Positions 1-10,900 of a stretch of DNA of 64,000 bases are shown here, in pieces (the first letter of the stretch is position 1; each line of letters begins with the position of its first letter). The DNA is from Anarhynchus alexandrinus (lineage: Eukaryota; Chordata; Aves; Charadriiformes; Charadriidae), in contig VUYV01000004.1 in the NCBI GenBank assembly GCA_008711295.1, positions 1,895,748 through 1,959,747 on the forward strand. The letters are read 5' to 3'. Made by a program: the position numbers and the translations under genes. Below the pieces are notes generated by a model. That model searched no databases. It was not told where the DNA came from and saw nothing but the letters and a program-made list of their open reading frames with translations.

Positions 1-225
1 GTAAATAGCAAAGGAGAAAAACTAGCAAAGGCTCGTCCCTGGTTTGCCGCAGAGAAAAAACCTCCCCCGGAGAAGTGCCCTGTACGTGCTACCCCCTACA
101 ACGCTCACAGCAAGAGGAAATTATGCCCAAGTCAGCAGGCTGAAGGGGGGGAACAAGCACCAAGTAGTGAGTCAGAGGAAGAGATTTTGCCTATAGATGG
201 TAGAAACGCAACACGGCGCGCGTGA
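1..225 (+). other. unrecognised open frame cut by left edge
   Basis: Frame 1 is open from the first base to a TGA at 223-225 (74 codons). The conceptual peptide is Lys/Pro-rich, followed by a Ser/Glu cluster (SSESEEE) around residues 56-62. It has no start codon in view and no domain I recognise. It could be the end of a gene-derived or retroelement-derived frame lying to the left, or chance. Confidence 0.2.
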
Positions 226-569
226 GACGCAAAGGGGACAGGTGGGGGGTGGAAACGGCCACCAGATGAGGTGACACACCAAGAGGCGCAAGAAGCCACC
301 AGATGCCAGCTGTAAAAGCGGGAGAGGCATGGGAGCTGGCCTGAAGATCTCCACGTTATGCAAGGCAAAACGTTAAAACTACAACAGCCCAGCCAAAAAA
401 CTTGCATTCTGCAGTGCTGCTGTCACCGTCCCAGTGGGCACCATAAATTGCAGAACAGCGGAGGAAAGATACAGGCGGATATTTTGAGTAGTGGAAAACC
501 AACAATAACATCAGTTATAACCAACTGAATCCATGAACCAAAAGAGCCCAAAGCTGAAGTGAGTGCTTC
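226..569. other. no gene seen
   Basis: Short unconvincing reading frames only. Nothing recognisable before the CR1 fragment that follows. Confidence 0.5.
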
Positions 570-675
570 ATAGAATCATAGAATCGCTGAGGTTGGAAGA
601 TCATCAAGTCCAAACATTTTAACACACCCTGACAAAACCGCTTCTAAACCACGTCCCCAAGTACCATCCACCCTC
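570..675 (-). mobile_element. CR1 LINE 3' fragment running into gap
   Basis: The plus strand starts with the reverse complement of the CR1 3' tail (tcatagaatcatagaatc), then 'gaggttggaagatcatcaagtcc', 'aaaccacgtccccaagtaccat'. This is the 3' end of a 5'-truncated CR1 in minus orientation. The element is interrupted by the N run at 676. Confidence 0.85.
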
Positions 676-857
676 NNNNNNNNNNNNNNNNNNNNNNNNN
701 NNNNNNNNNNNNNNNNNNNNNNNNNNNNNNNNNNNNNNNNNNNNNNNNNNNNNNNNNNNNNNNNNNNNNNNNNNNNNNNNNNNNNNNNNNNNNNNNNNNN
801 NNNNNNNNNNNNNNNNNNNNNNNNNNNNNNNNNNNNNNNNNNNNNNNNNNNNNNNNN
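676..857. other. assembly gap (182 N)
   Basis: Run of undetermined bases. It begins inside a CR1 copy and ends at GC-rich unique sequence, so part of the missing sequence is likely CR1. Confidence 0.99.
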
Positions 858-2287
858 CACTAGCAGGGCCGCGCGCGGGCGGGCGCCTGGCTTAGGGAAG
901 GGGACCGCTCGGGGTGGCGTGTACGGGAGCTCTGCGCCCGCCGCAAAGCACGGGAGCGTCCCGCGGCAGCGGGGTTTGGAGGGCGGCCAGCGTGAGGCTG
1001 TGTTTCCACTCTCTCATACCTGGCACCCCGGCTGAGCTCGCCCAGAGCAGCCTGCAAAGCGTTTAATGCTTCCCTCGGACACCGAAAACCGCCTGCAGGT
1101 TTGCACCCTCGCAGCCCCGGCCGTTGCGGGCCACCCGAGACCCGGCCGGTCCCCCGGGACGGTTGTGCCCCTATTCCTTATTAATAAAACCCAAACTGAT
1201 CTAAGCAACAAAATGATGATTTCCCATGAATTTGGACAATTTGTCCTGGCAGCCTGTCCGTGTTCCTTGCCCACGACATGGGCAGGATGGCAGCAGGGGG
1301 CCAGCAGCGCCGAGGGTGCCACGCTGCCACATGCCGCTGGGGTCATCAAAGGGTAACGCAATAAATCTCCTGCAAACCCTGGATTTCCGCCTGTGCCTCA
1401 CTTTCCACCCCCAAAATCGGACACGCTGCAGCTTTTGCCCAGCTGAACTCTTAGGACAGAGGGAAAAAAAAACAAAAACCTCTGGTGATTTATTTCTTGA
1501 CCCAAAGCTATCCCTTTCGGAGGAGGTCTCCCATGCCAAGTCCTAGCTTAAAAAAAAAAAATAATAAAAAAAATCACATTCATTAGTCAGCTCACTTGGC
1601 TGGATCTGTAATAAGAATGTAATAAACTTTCCATATGTCTCTGATAAACTAGACAGCTTAAGTTATGAGCAGAAAAAGGCATCAATTTTTAAAATGTCAA
1701 AATTTGCCATGTAACTTGGGCCAAGCACTTGTTCTTAACGAGACAGTGGAAGAAGTCGGATCCAAGTTTAGAGTCAAAAGAGCTGGAGGAGAACATGCCA
1801 GCTCGCTGCCTGCGGCTCCTTTTAAAGCCCTTGTTTTCACCAGCAATGTCCGTGGCAAGCGCGTTCCCCTGGTGCTGGTGGCTGCCTCTCCCTGCTCCCG
1901 AACCGGGACCCGTCCCCGTCCCACCACAGACAGGAGGCGCTGGTGACCCTGAGCTCAGCTTTGATGAAACCCCATATTTCAACATGCACCGAGTTAGTTA
2001 TGCTCCTCTGGAAAAGGGCTCTTGAGAAGCACTGACACCCTCAGGTACAGCCCAAACTTATCCCAGTGGTCAGGCCAACACAGCCATGGTGGGAGACCTT
2101 CACCTGCCCCATTCCTGATGCCGAGCCATGTGAATGAGCTGTTTGGGGGACGGGGCAAACCCTCACCCTGGCCCCTGAGCAACGGGCACCGCGGATGGTA
2201 GCACAAGGGGTGCAGCAGAGATCAGATGTGGACTGAAGCCCTGTGGGGTTTATCCAAGTCTGTCCGAGGTACAGAGACCGGTCCTCA
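858..2287. other. intergenic, no gene seen
   Basis: GC-rich to 1,180, then mixed composition with poly-A tracts near 1,466 and 1,550. Reading frames here lack codon bias, domains or splice context. No RNA gene recognised. Confidence 0.5.
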
Positions 2288-3086
2288 CAGAATCACAGAC
2301 TGGTAAGGGTTGGAAGGGACCTCTGGAGATCATCTAGCCCAACCCCCCTGCCAGAGCAGGAGCACCTACAGCAGTTGCACAGGACGGCGTCCAGGCCGGT
2401 TTGGGATGGCTCCAGAGTGGGAGACTCCCCCACCTCTCTGGGCAGCCTGTGCCAGTGCTCTGCCACCCTCACAGGAAAGAAGTTCCTCCTCATGTTTAGA
2501 TGGAACTTCCTGTATTCAAGTTTGTGCCCGTTACCTCTTGTCCTGTCACTGGGCACCACTGAAAAAAGACTGTTCCCATCTCCCTGGAACCCTCCCTTTA
2601 AGGATTTACAAGCATTGATAAGAATCCCTCTCAGTCATCTTTTCTCCAGACTGAAAAGCCCCAAGTCCCTCAGCCTTTCCTCATAAGAAAGATGCTCCAG
2701 TCCCCTCATCATCATTGTAGCCCTCTGCTGGACCCTCTCCAGCAGTTTCCTGTCCCTCTTGAACCGGGGAGCCCAGAACTGGACACAGTGCTCCAGATGT
2801 GGCCTCACCAGGGCAGAGTAGAGGGGGAGGATGACCTCCCTCGCCCTGCTGGCCACATTCTTCTTGATGCACCCCAGGATGCCATTGGCCTTCTTGGCCA
2901 CCATTGTTGGCTCATGGGCATCCTGTTGTCCACCAGAACCCCCAGGTCCCTTTCCACAGAGCTGCTTTCCAGCAGGTCAGCCCCCAACCTGTACTGATGC
3001 ATGGGGTTATTCCTCCCTAGGTGCAGTACCTTACACTTGCCCTTGTTGAACTTCATAAGGCTTCTCTCGCTCCCCATCCAAGCCAC
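2288..3086 (-). mobile_element. CR1 LINE, 3' third of ORF2 plus 3' end
   Basis: Minus-strand CR1 copy of about 0.8 kb whose 3' end lies at 2,288 (plus-strand 'agaatcacagactgg'). Minus-strand frames at 2,805-3,086 and 2,635-2,904 give the familiar CR1 reverse-transcriptase C-terminal segments ([57 protein letters not shown]). The frames do not join without a break, so the copy is inactive and 5' truncated. Confidence 0.93.
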
Positions 3087-6000
3087 GGGACCATGGCAGC
3101 AGGACGAGAGCGGGCCGGGACCGTGTCTTTAGATATTTCGCAACCTGGTCTCCGTGCAGCCAGGCACAAAGCCGGACCTCATCCGGGGGGGTGAATCTGA
3201 GCACCATCAGCCTCAAAGAGTGATGGTCTTTCAGCACTTTAATTACAAAGCAGTAGGCGAGAACAGCCCGCCTGATGTTCCGCAGGAAATTGAACTGCAC
3301 AAGCACGGCAGACATATTCCTGCACGGCTCCCCTAGCAATTCTGGGAAAGTTTCCAAATTCCTGCACCATTAACATTTAAGGAATCGTCTCTGAACTCTG
3401 GTAGTTAAACAGTGAGGAGAAACAAGACACTGTAAATGGATTTGTTCGGTGTAGGTCAGTTACTGAAGAGGCTGTTTAAATCAGGGCTTGCTGGTTCACA
3501 CTGACAGCAAAGGTCTGGCTCAAAGCACTTCATCATTTTAACTTTTCCACCTTTTTTTTTTTTTATTTTATTTTCCTTTGACCACTCTCAGGCAATGGCA
3601 ATATCTTACAGTCGGGTCCTCCTGCAGCACACAGGGAAGGTGAGGGGACACAGAGCCTCTCGGGTGAGGGGACACAGAGCCTCTTGGGTGAGGGGACACA
3701 GAGCCTTTTGGGTGAGTGCTCCTCTTCACATCTGCCCTGAGGCCACGGTGATGGGCAGCCCAGTAGGGCAAGCGGCCCCCTCTGCACCCAGCTGGTGGTC
3801 ACATCCCAAACGCCGGAGCCGGTGGCTGTGCACAACCACAGCAGCCAGTGCCGGTGGGAAGGGGCTGCGAGCGGCTGTGCCCGGTGCGGGGGGGACGCAG
3901 GAGCCCTCGCTCCCAGCACAGCACCGTGTGCACCTGCAACCACCGCCCGCCTCTCCTCTGCTCCCCCCTTACGCCGCACCAGAAGACACCTTGATGCTGC
4001 GGGCAGGAAAAAAAATGCCGTGATTTATTTCCCCGCACGCATCGGCTTGACATCTATATTGGTGTTTGCAGCAGGAACAGACCTCGGTGCAGGAGAGGGA
4101 CTGCACGTACAGACCCTGACATGCGATTGCGTTTCTCCGCTGCCCAGCACAGGGTGCTCGGGGCTCTCGGGACGCCCTTGAAGCATCCCTGGTTTGGAGT
4201 GAATCATTTCCTGGCTAAATCGCCGTACGGCTGTGGCTGCCAGGATAACAACGCGGGCAGGAGCTCACTATGCCTCAGGCTGGGGCTGGCAGCTACAGAC
4301 CGAGGCTTTCTTCGGGGTTTTTTCTCTCGATTGCCCATCTCATATTTGAGCTTGGTCTGAGTGCCCACTCTCCGAGGGTGAGTAAGCAGCGCTGGAAATT
4401 GTCCCTTTTCAAACCAGTTGGAACTCTCTGGCCACAGACTTTAACACCAGCCCAGAAGATGTGTAGTTTCTTCCCTCCCCTTTTTTAGTTAACCTGTCCA
4501 ATGCTACACGGAACCATAATTATAGTTACAAACTCCCAACTCAGTGTCCTCAATCCCACCTGGAGAACCAGTTTTCTCTCTCCACTATCCTCTTAGGAAG
4601 GTGCCAAGCCCATGGATTTGGGCATCTAACTTGAGGCATCTAATTGTATTTTATTTTTTTTTAAGGCAGGCATGCACAGAATGCACCTGTATTGGCAGCA
4701 GGTTCTGGGCCAGTTGTTTGCTGCCTTTTGGGCTTCCACAACACAATGTGAGTGGTGCGCCCAGCCCGGGGCAAGCGAGCGAGGCAGCAGCACCCTCCCT
4801 GCTCCCAAACTTAACTCCCTGCCACGATGCTGTGGCACGCACATCTTTTGCTCTTCCAGCCCACCCTGGCACGCCGGGCTTTGCAGGACACCATCGTTAT
4901 ATGGCCAGGCTGTCCCCAAAACAGCTGTGCTTTGGGGGAAGGGGCTCTCCCCGGCCACTTTCTGGGCCTTTTAAGTGACCTTTAAGTCACTCTGTGCCTC
5001 TCAGTATCCTGAGCCAGTCTCACCCTGCCGTGGCTGTTCATGCGATGGTCACAGAGGTGATGCACCCCGGTGTGCCCCAAGCCACGCCACGGCGGAAAGT
5101 CACAGCCTCCTCTGAACAGAGAGCGCTTTGCACGACCCCTGCCCCTTCCTAGAGCCGGCGAGCAAGCGAAAAAGAGAAAAAACACAGCCCGAAATGCACC
5201 CCCCCCTTCCCCAGCCGAGCTGCCCTCCCCACGTACCCCATGGGATGCGCCCACCCACCCCGAGCATGGGGACAGTTATAGAAACAACTGAGAATGCACC
5301 AACCCCCAGTGAATCTGCATCTCATTACACGGGGGACACAGAGCACGTGAAAACCACTTGCAGGTGGTTTCAGACTCCAGCACTGACCGTCACCGCGCCG
5401 GCACAGCCGCTGCCTGACCCTGGCCACCTCCACAGGTCTCTGCTGCTGCTCAAACGTCGAGGAAGTTCCTCCTCCTACCCAGTGAGCTCTGCAGACACCA
5501 CCACCCCCCCGGCGGGCAGCCTCCCCCCAAACTCAGCTCAGGTGATCACGCACACAGCTGGGAGTTATTGGGAAAGGAGGAGCTCTCCACGCTCTGCAGG
5601 GAGACCGGGACCACCCAGAGCTTCAAAAGGCAGAGTCTGCGCCCAAAAGTCCACGTGCGCCCCAATCCTTGTCCTGCGTCCAAGCTGCTGACGGCATCTC
5701 CACGCAATGTGCTGCAACGGAAGATTAACGGCCCGGGGAGAGGAGAGGACAAGTTAACCGAGCAGATCGCTCGGCCAGACCCTGCCTGCCACCGCAGGCG
5801 TTCGATCCCGTTCAGGTCCTTCAAACCAGTGCAATGCTAGGGGACAATTTAGGATAACCCCACATAATGAATTAATTCTTCCAGGACCACCCTGCATATA
5901 AAATACAGTTAGTTACGCTCCAGCCTGACCCCCCCTGCCCCTCCTGCAAAAGGCACGGAGATGGGGAGAGAGTATCGGTGGAGGGGACCGTCCCCCGGTG

Positions 6001-6739
6001 GGGCCGGGGGCTCGCGAGGACCCAACGTGCTCGCGCCGACGGGCGGCTGCTGTGCACGAGGTACCGGCGGCTGCTTCAGAAAAACAGATTTGCCATTTGG
6101 AGACGGTACAAAACACTTGTGCTCCTCTGCAGCCCAAATGTTTGCTGGATGTGTAATTCTCTCCGCTAACGAATCCAGGAGGGGGGGGAAGGTCAGTCGG
6201 GAAGGGCTTTTGTACATCCTCCTGGGGCTTTGTTTCAAGTCTAATTGCCACTTACACGTCTTTAATTTCAAGCGTTGACCTTGCAACTTCTCCTAATGCA
6301 AACTGAGGCTGGACTGCAGAGGCTGCTCCTCTCCCCAGCCCCGGAGGCGGCAGCGTTGGTCAGACGGCAGCGGTTTTCCCAGCTCCACGGCCCTTCGCCG
6401 TGCCGGGGATGGGGCTGAAGCTGCCCTAACCTCTGCCCAAGGACCTGGATCCACGGACACTCACCTCTCCCGGGCTCTGGGTGGTTACACTCAGCAGCAC
6501 TTCCAGCGAGCCGCTCGGCCCCGCACCAAAACCCCGCGCAAGCCCAGCCAGAGGGGCACGGCCAGCTCCAATGTTCAAGGCGGGCCCCAAAACACCTCCA
6601 AAGCAGCATGAAATCGGGCTGGGAGCAGGCTCTGAGATTTGCCGTGGGTGGTTTAATGAACGAGCAACCCTCCAGCAGCTACAACAGCGAGGCAGGCACA
6701 GCCCCAAAACGCAGCCTGGCCGGGCAGAGCCGGCACGCA
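3087..6739. other. intergenic, no gene seen
   Basis: Unique sequence with alternating GC-rich and AT-rich patches. The longer reading frames (for example 5,128-5,691 plus) have proline/serine-rich compositions typical of GC-rich non-coding DNA. A small minisatellite at 3,641-3,716 is listed separately. Confidence 0.45.
3641..3716. repeat. 24-bp tandem repeat, about 3 copies
   Basis: Unit 'tgaggggacacagagcctct' plus four bases, starting at 3,641, 3,665 and 3,689, followed by a partial fourth copy. Copies differ by one or two substitutions. Confidence 0.9.
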
Positions 6740-7140
6740 CGCGGCACTATTCACCTTTAGAAATAAAAATCGCACTTACTGGCACACCCCAGCGCTCCTC
6801 GATTTACTATTACGTATTTCAACAAGTCCAAATTCGCCTGGTCAATAACGCTGGAAGGAGAGCCCATCGCTCAGCTGCGCCCGCGGCTCGCAGGCGCGGT
6901 GATGCATTGGCATCCATCACCCCGCGCAGGAGAAATAAAAGCGCTGGAATATTGTTGTCCCAGGATTAATGCCTCTTGCTGTGAAAACAAACGTCCCGGG
7001 CTTGCCTCAACATTCATTTTTGATAAATGATTTGACTTCGCCTTGACACTCCTGTAGCAGCAGGAGACCATTATCCTGAGACAATGTTTTATTCTATTGA
7101 CATTATCTCTTAATTATAATGTGAGTGATATCAAAGAGAG
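6740..7140. promoter_or_regulatory. candidate conserved non-coding element
   Basis: AT-rich, low-repeat block between GC-rich flanks. It is dense in homeodomain-like cores (attaat, taatta, 'atctcttaattataatgtg') and POU/HMG-like words ('cattcatttttgataaat'), with no coding potential. This resembles developmental enhancers in gene-poor intervals such as that next to NCOR2. The call rests on composition only; conservation cannot be tested here. Confidence 0.22.
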
Positions 7141-7694
7141 CGAGAGCCCACCAATTCCTCAGGCAGAGTTTCCGCAGTTTCTCCTGTCAGGGTATCTGGG
7201 AGAGATTTTACTGCAGCGGTTCAATGCTCAAGTCCATCCCGTAAAGGGCCCATCGAGAACGCGCAGGACCCTCATCTGACCCACCTCCATCACTACTGCA
7301 GCACTTCACGTGAGCTCAAGGGCTATATATTTTTATATAGTAGCAAGTTTGGGGTTTGGGTTTTTTTTTCATTTCCAGAAGCAGGGAAGCAGGGAGCTTT
7401 TTAGAAAGACATAAAGGTCGTTCGCATATTTTAAAATGAGATTTTTAGCAAGATTCGGAAGGGATTTGGCATTTACTATACCTCAGAATACAGTTAGCAT
7501 TCAGATAAAGTTTTTGGAAGGGATCATAAACCTTATGCTTCGGGGATTATGCCAGTTGCTAACTACTGGCGGGAGGAGACCGAGGAGGTGAGTTAGGCGC
7601 TCGCCTGTGCTATTTTTGGGGTTAGTTCCCCTCCCTGGAAGCACCCAGGAGCAGCCAGAGCTCCGACACTGCCATTGTCAGCTCAGCCCGCGCT
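7141..7694. other. intergenic, AT-rich, no gene seen
   Basis: AT-rich unique sequence including the palindromic stretch 'tatatatttttatata' near 7,324. No reading frame of interest. Confidence 0.4.
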
Positions 7695-7990
7695 CCGAGC
7701 AGCCGGGGTTGGGCTGTCAGCAACTCTAATTGGCACTAATTGTCTGCAAGATTTTGCTTTGCAAAACCGTTTTGCGCGCGGTGAATAAACAAGAAGACGG
7801 GGAACCAAAGCGCTCTCTCATCCTTAAATCCCCGAATCAGAGAGAGCGCGCCTGCTCCCATCCGAGAGCACTGCAGAGCGGCCACATCGCTGCTCTGGAA
7901 GGGGGGAAATATCCGAGAGCAGCGTTTTTAATATTTGAACTGAGCCAACTTAATTGACTCGCAAGAAAAAAAATGGCACAGCATTTTGTG
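7695..7990. promoter_or_regulatory. candidate conserved non-coding element
   Basis: Contains closely spaced 'ctctaattggcactaattgtc' type homeobox cores, 'gattttgctttgcaaaacc' and 'gccaacttaattgac' within 250 bases. It is neither repetitive nor coding. Enhancer function is inferred from motif density alone. Confidence 0.2.
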
Positions 7991-10900
7991 GTGGGATGAG
8001 CTTTCCCTATAGCAGGAAACAAAAGGGCACGACCGGTCGCCAGCTCAGGCTCCCATCACCGCCACCCTCCCAGCAGGGCTGGTGCCCGCGGGGCGTAGGT
8101 GCCGGGAAAACCAGCTGTGACACGTTCAGCCCAGCGGGATCAGAGGGAGATGATGGGGCTCATCCTAACGTCTTCATTCCTGCTCTGCAGCCTTCAGCCA
8201 AGGCATCTTCACCGGTGACAGACAGCACTGCGAGTCCCCCGTGTGCCGTGGGGGCAGAGCAATTAGCTGTGCCCTAATAGCGCGGGCAGGGTCAGGCATC
8301 CCACGGCCACATGTTATGGGGGAGCACACGGGCAGGTAAGGACATCTCTCAAACAACTGGGAGCTCCCTCGCTGACAGGGCAGTGGGGACCGAGTCCTGT
8401 CTCAGCTTCATGGCAGCACTTAGTGCTCTTGTATTCCAGCCATACCCAGTTCTCCATCAGCGGTTTGAAACCGGAGCGCGAAGCTCTCCGTAGGGAGCAT
8501 GTGTTGATTTGTTTCACGATTTCCATTAATTACCAGGTAAATGAGATCCCTGCACACTCCTTGGGCACCTTGCCTCATCTGTTCGGGTTTTTGACAGCTG
8601 CTGGAGCAGTAAGTATGTTTTCATCACATGATGCCTGGCAGGGCATCCTCTCCCTCGCTCTGACCTCCAGAATCATCCCATCTGCTTTATTTCAGCATCC
8701 CCCCACCCTTGGAATTTGTTCTCAGCAGCTAAAATCCATCCCAGTGCAGGCAAGGGAGCTCTGAGCCCTCCAGGCTTCAATTAGCCAGGGAAAAGTCCCT
8801 TGGAGCCTCGAGGCTGGCCGCAGCTCTTGGGCCGCTGCCACCCGGTGCGCTGAATTTAGGAGCTGGCGAAGGGCTTGCGTCAGGCTGAGCTAACGCGCGC
8901 GAGGCACCAAGCGAATCGATCGCTGGTGCGTTAAACTTTCTCTGCGGAAACCTTTCCTGGAAAGCCAATTAACAGCACCTAGTGCCCGCTCGGGCTGCTC
9001 TTATTTCGTAATTAAAGTCAGCCCGCAGCTGAGCGATAGCAACCTTTGCGGGGGAGGCGATGGGGAAGAGGGGAATAATCTTTGATTTATGACAAGGGAG
9101 AGAGCGCGTAGCCTCGGCCGCACGTGGGACTTGTGGAGTGGCACGAGCTCAGTGGCTTAAAACCCTATTGCACAGCGGGGGTCGGGGAGCAAGGCAGGGC
9201 TGCCGCACGGGGCAGCGCTCCTTCTCCATCCCAGGAGACTTCCAGTGATGGAACGTAAACGGAGTAGGGCGGGCGGCGCAGAAGATGCACGTGGCCACGA
9301 CCGCACTTAGCCGCAGGGCATCCCTGGTTAATGAGCGAGCGAGGGACGTCCTGGGGGACGCAGGCAGGGAGCACCCGGACCAAGGCACATGCAGGCACCT
9401 GGAGGATGCCAAAACCACCCCCGAACTGCATCCCTGGGGAGCTGCCCCTCGAGGTGAGCCCTCTGCTCCGGTCTCGCGTGGAAACCCACCTCCCGGGCCA
9501 GACGCGCTCCCACCCCACCGCCCTTAATGACCGCAGCCCAGCAAGCTGCATTTCTGATTTAACAAGGCTGGTTTCTTTCTGGGGCTGGGGGACGTTTCAG
9601 ATCAGATTAAGGGGTGGGACACGCTCACGTACCCGCTCATTTACAGCCCGTGACATGCCCCAGTGATTTACAGGCACGCAGAGGGCCTGCAACCCACTGC
9701 GGCTTTCAGGGATTACTTAACACAGGATGAAGTAGATCAAATGGAAATGGGTGGATGGTATGTGAACTACTCCAGCCAGCCAGGGCTGCTAAACCCTCTG
9801 GTTTCTTTCACAAGGCTTTGAAATGGGGAAATGTAGCTTCGGATAATTTATTTGCTAGGGGCACTGGGGAGGGCAGGGGAATATTTATGAGCCAAAGAAA
9901 ATCCACAAGGTATGTCTCTGGGGATGCACCCGCCAGGGCACCGAGCGCTCTTTAAGCGGGGAGGGGGGAACGTGATCCCTGCCTTCCGCCCTGGCTGCCG
10001 GGGAGAGAGGGGTCACCTCCTCGGGACCCTGGTCAGGGACCCCCAGCTCTCCCCACCGGGGCATGGAAATCAGTGCTGTGCACAGAGCATCTTCTGGCGA
10101 AGGGGGAAGAGCAAACACGGGGCTGTTTGGCAGCTCTCTGTGGGCAGGCAGGGACTGCCCCGTGGGCTCTGCACCCCCGTGGGGTCAGACCAGCTGGCTG
10201 GTTATCAGGGGTGCAGGTGAGACGGACCCCACAGGGGATCATCCCTGCCCCCCTCCAGGATGCTGAGCAGATCTGGACCCGGAGCAGCCCTGCGGGGGTC
10301 CCACAAGAGAGGGTGCTGAGTTACCAGTTACTATTTGCTAAAATAGTCTTCCAAAAAACCAAATAAAACCCTAATCACCATTTATTTTTGTTGGCACTGG
10401 AGGCAGTTTCGCTGCTCCTCGTGGCATCCTGGTGCTCACAAGGGAGAGAGCAGCTCAGCGTCTTAATTGGGGGCACTTGATGCAGATAGGGCCGTGCACT
10501 GTGGACCGACCTCCAGCCCCCAACGTTCCCATGGATCTGCTCCGCTCCGGTTTCTACATACATGGCCCCAAGCCAGAGACTTACTTGGAAAAGCAGAGGA
10601 AGTCTGCAGCGAGGGGAGGGGAGGGGGGGAAGAGGGTAATTCCTTGAAATGCTGTCTTTGGGGATGGGATCTGCAGTTGCTGGAAATTCCTTCCCTGGAA
10701 GCTCAGCTGCAAAGCTCCGCTCCCTCCCCGCCGTGGCTGCCAGGCCCGTGCAAGGCCTCGTGCAGCGGGACACCGCGTCCCACGGCCCCACGGTTTGCGG
10801 GCACAAGGTGAAGCCTCCAGCCCCTGGCACCGGCGGCTCAGCGGGCAGTTTCCTACAAGAACCAGTCTAGAAACCGGTTCAGATGGAAAGGGCAGAAAGC

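Noticed and set aside
576..860. 94-codon frame across the gap
   Set aside because: Made mostly of undetermined bases.
3641..3716. CRISPR-like short direct repeats
   Set aside because: Copies are contiguous with no spacers, in vertebrate DNA: a minisatellite.
5128..5691. 187-codon plus-strand open frame
   Set aside because: Pro/Ser-rich translation typical of non-coding GC-rich sequence, with a competing minus-strand frame.
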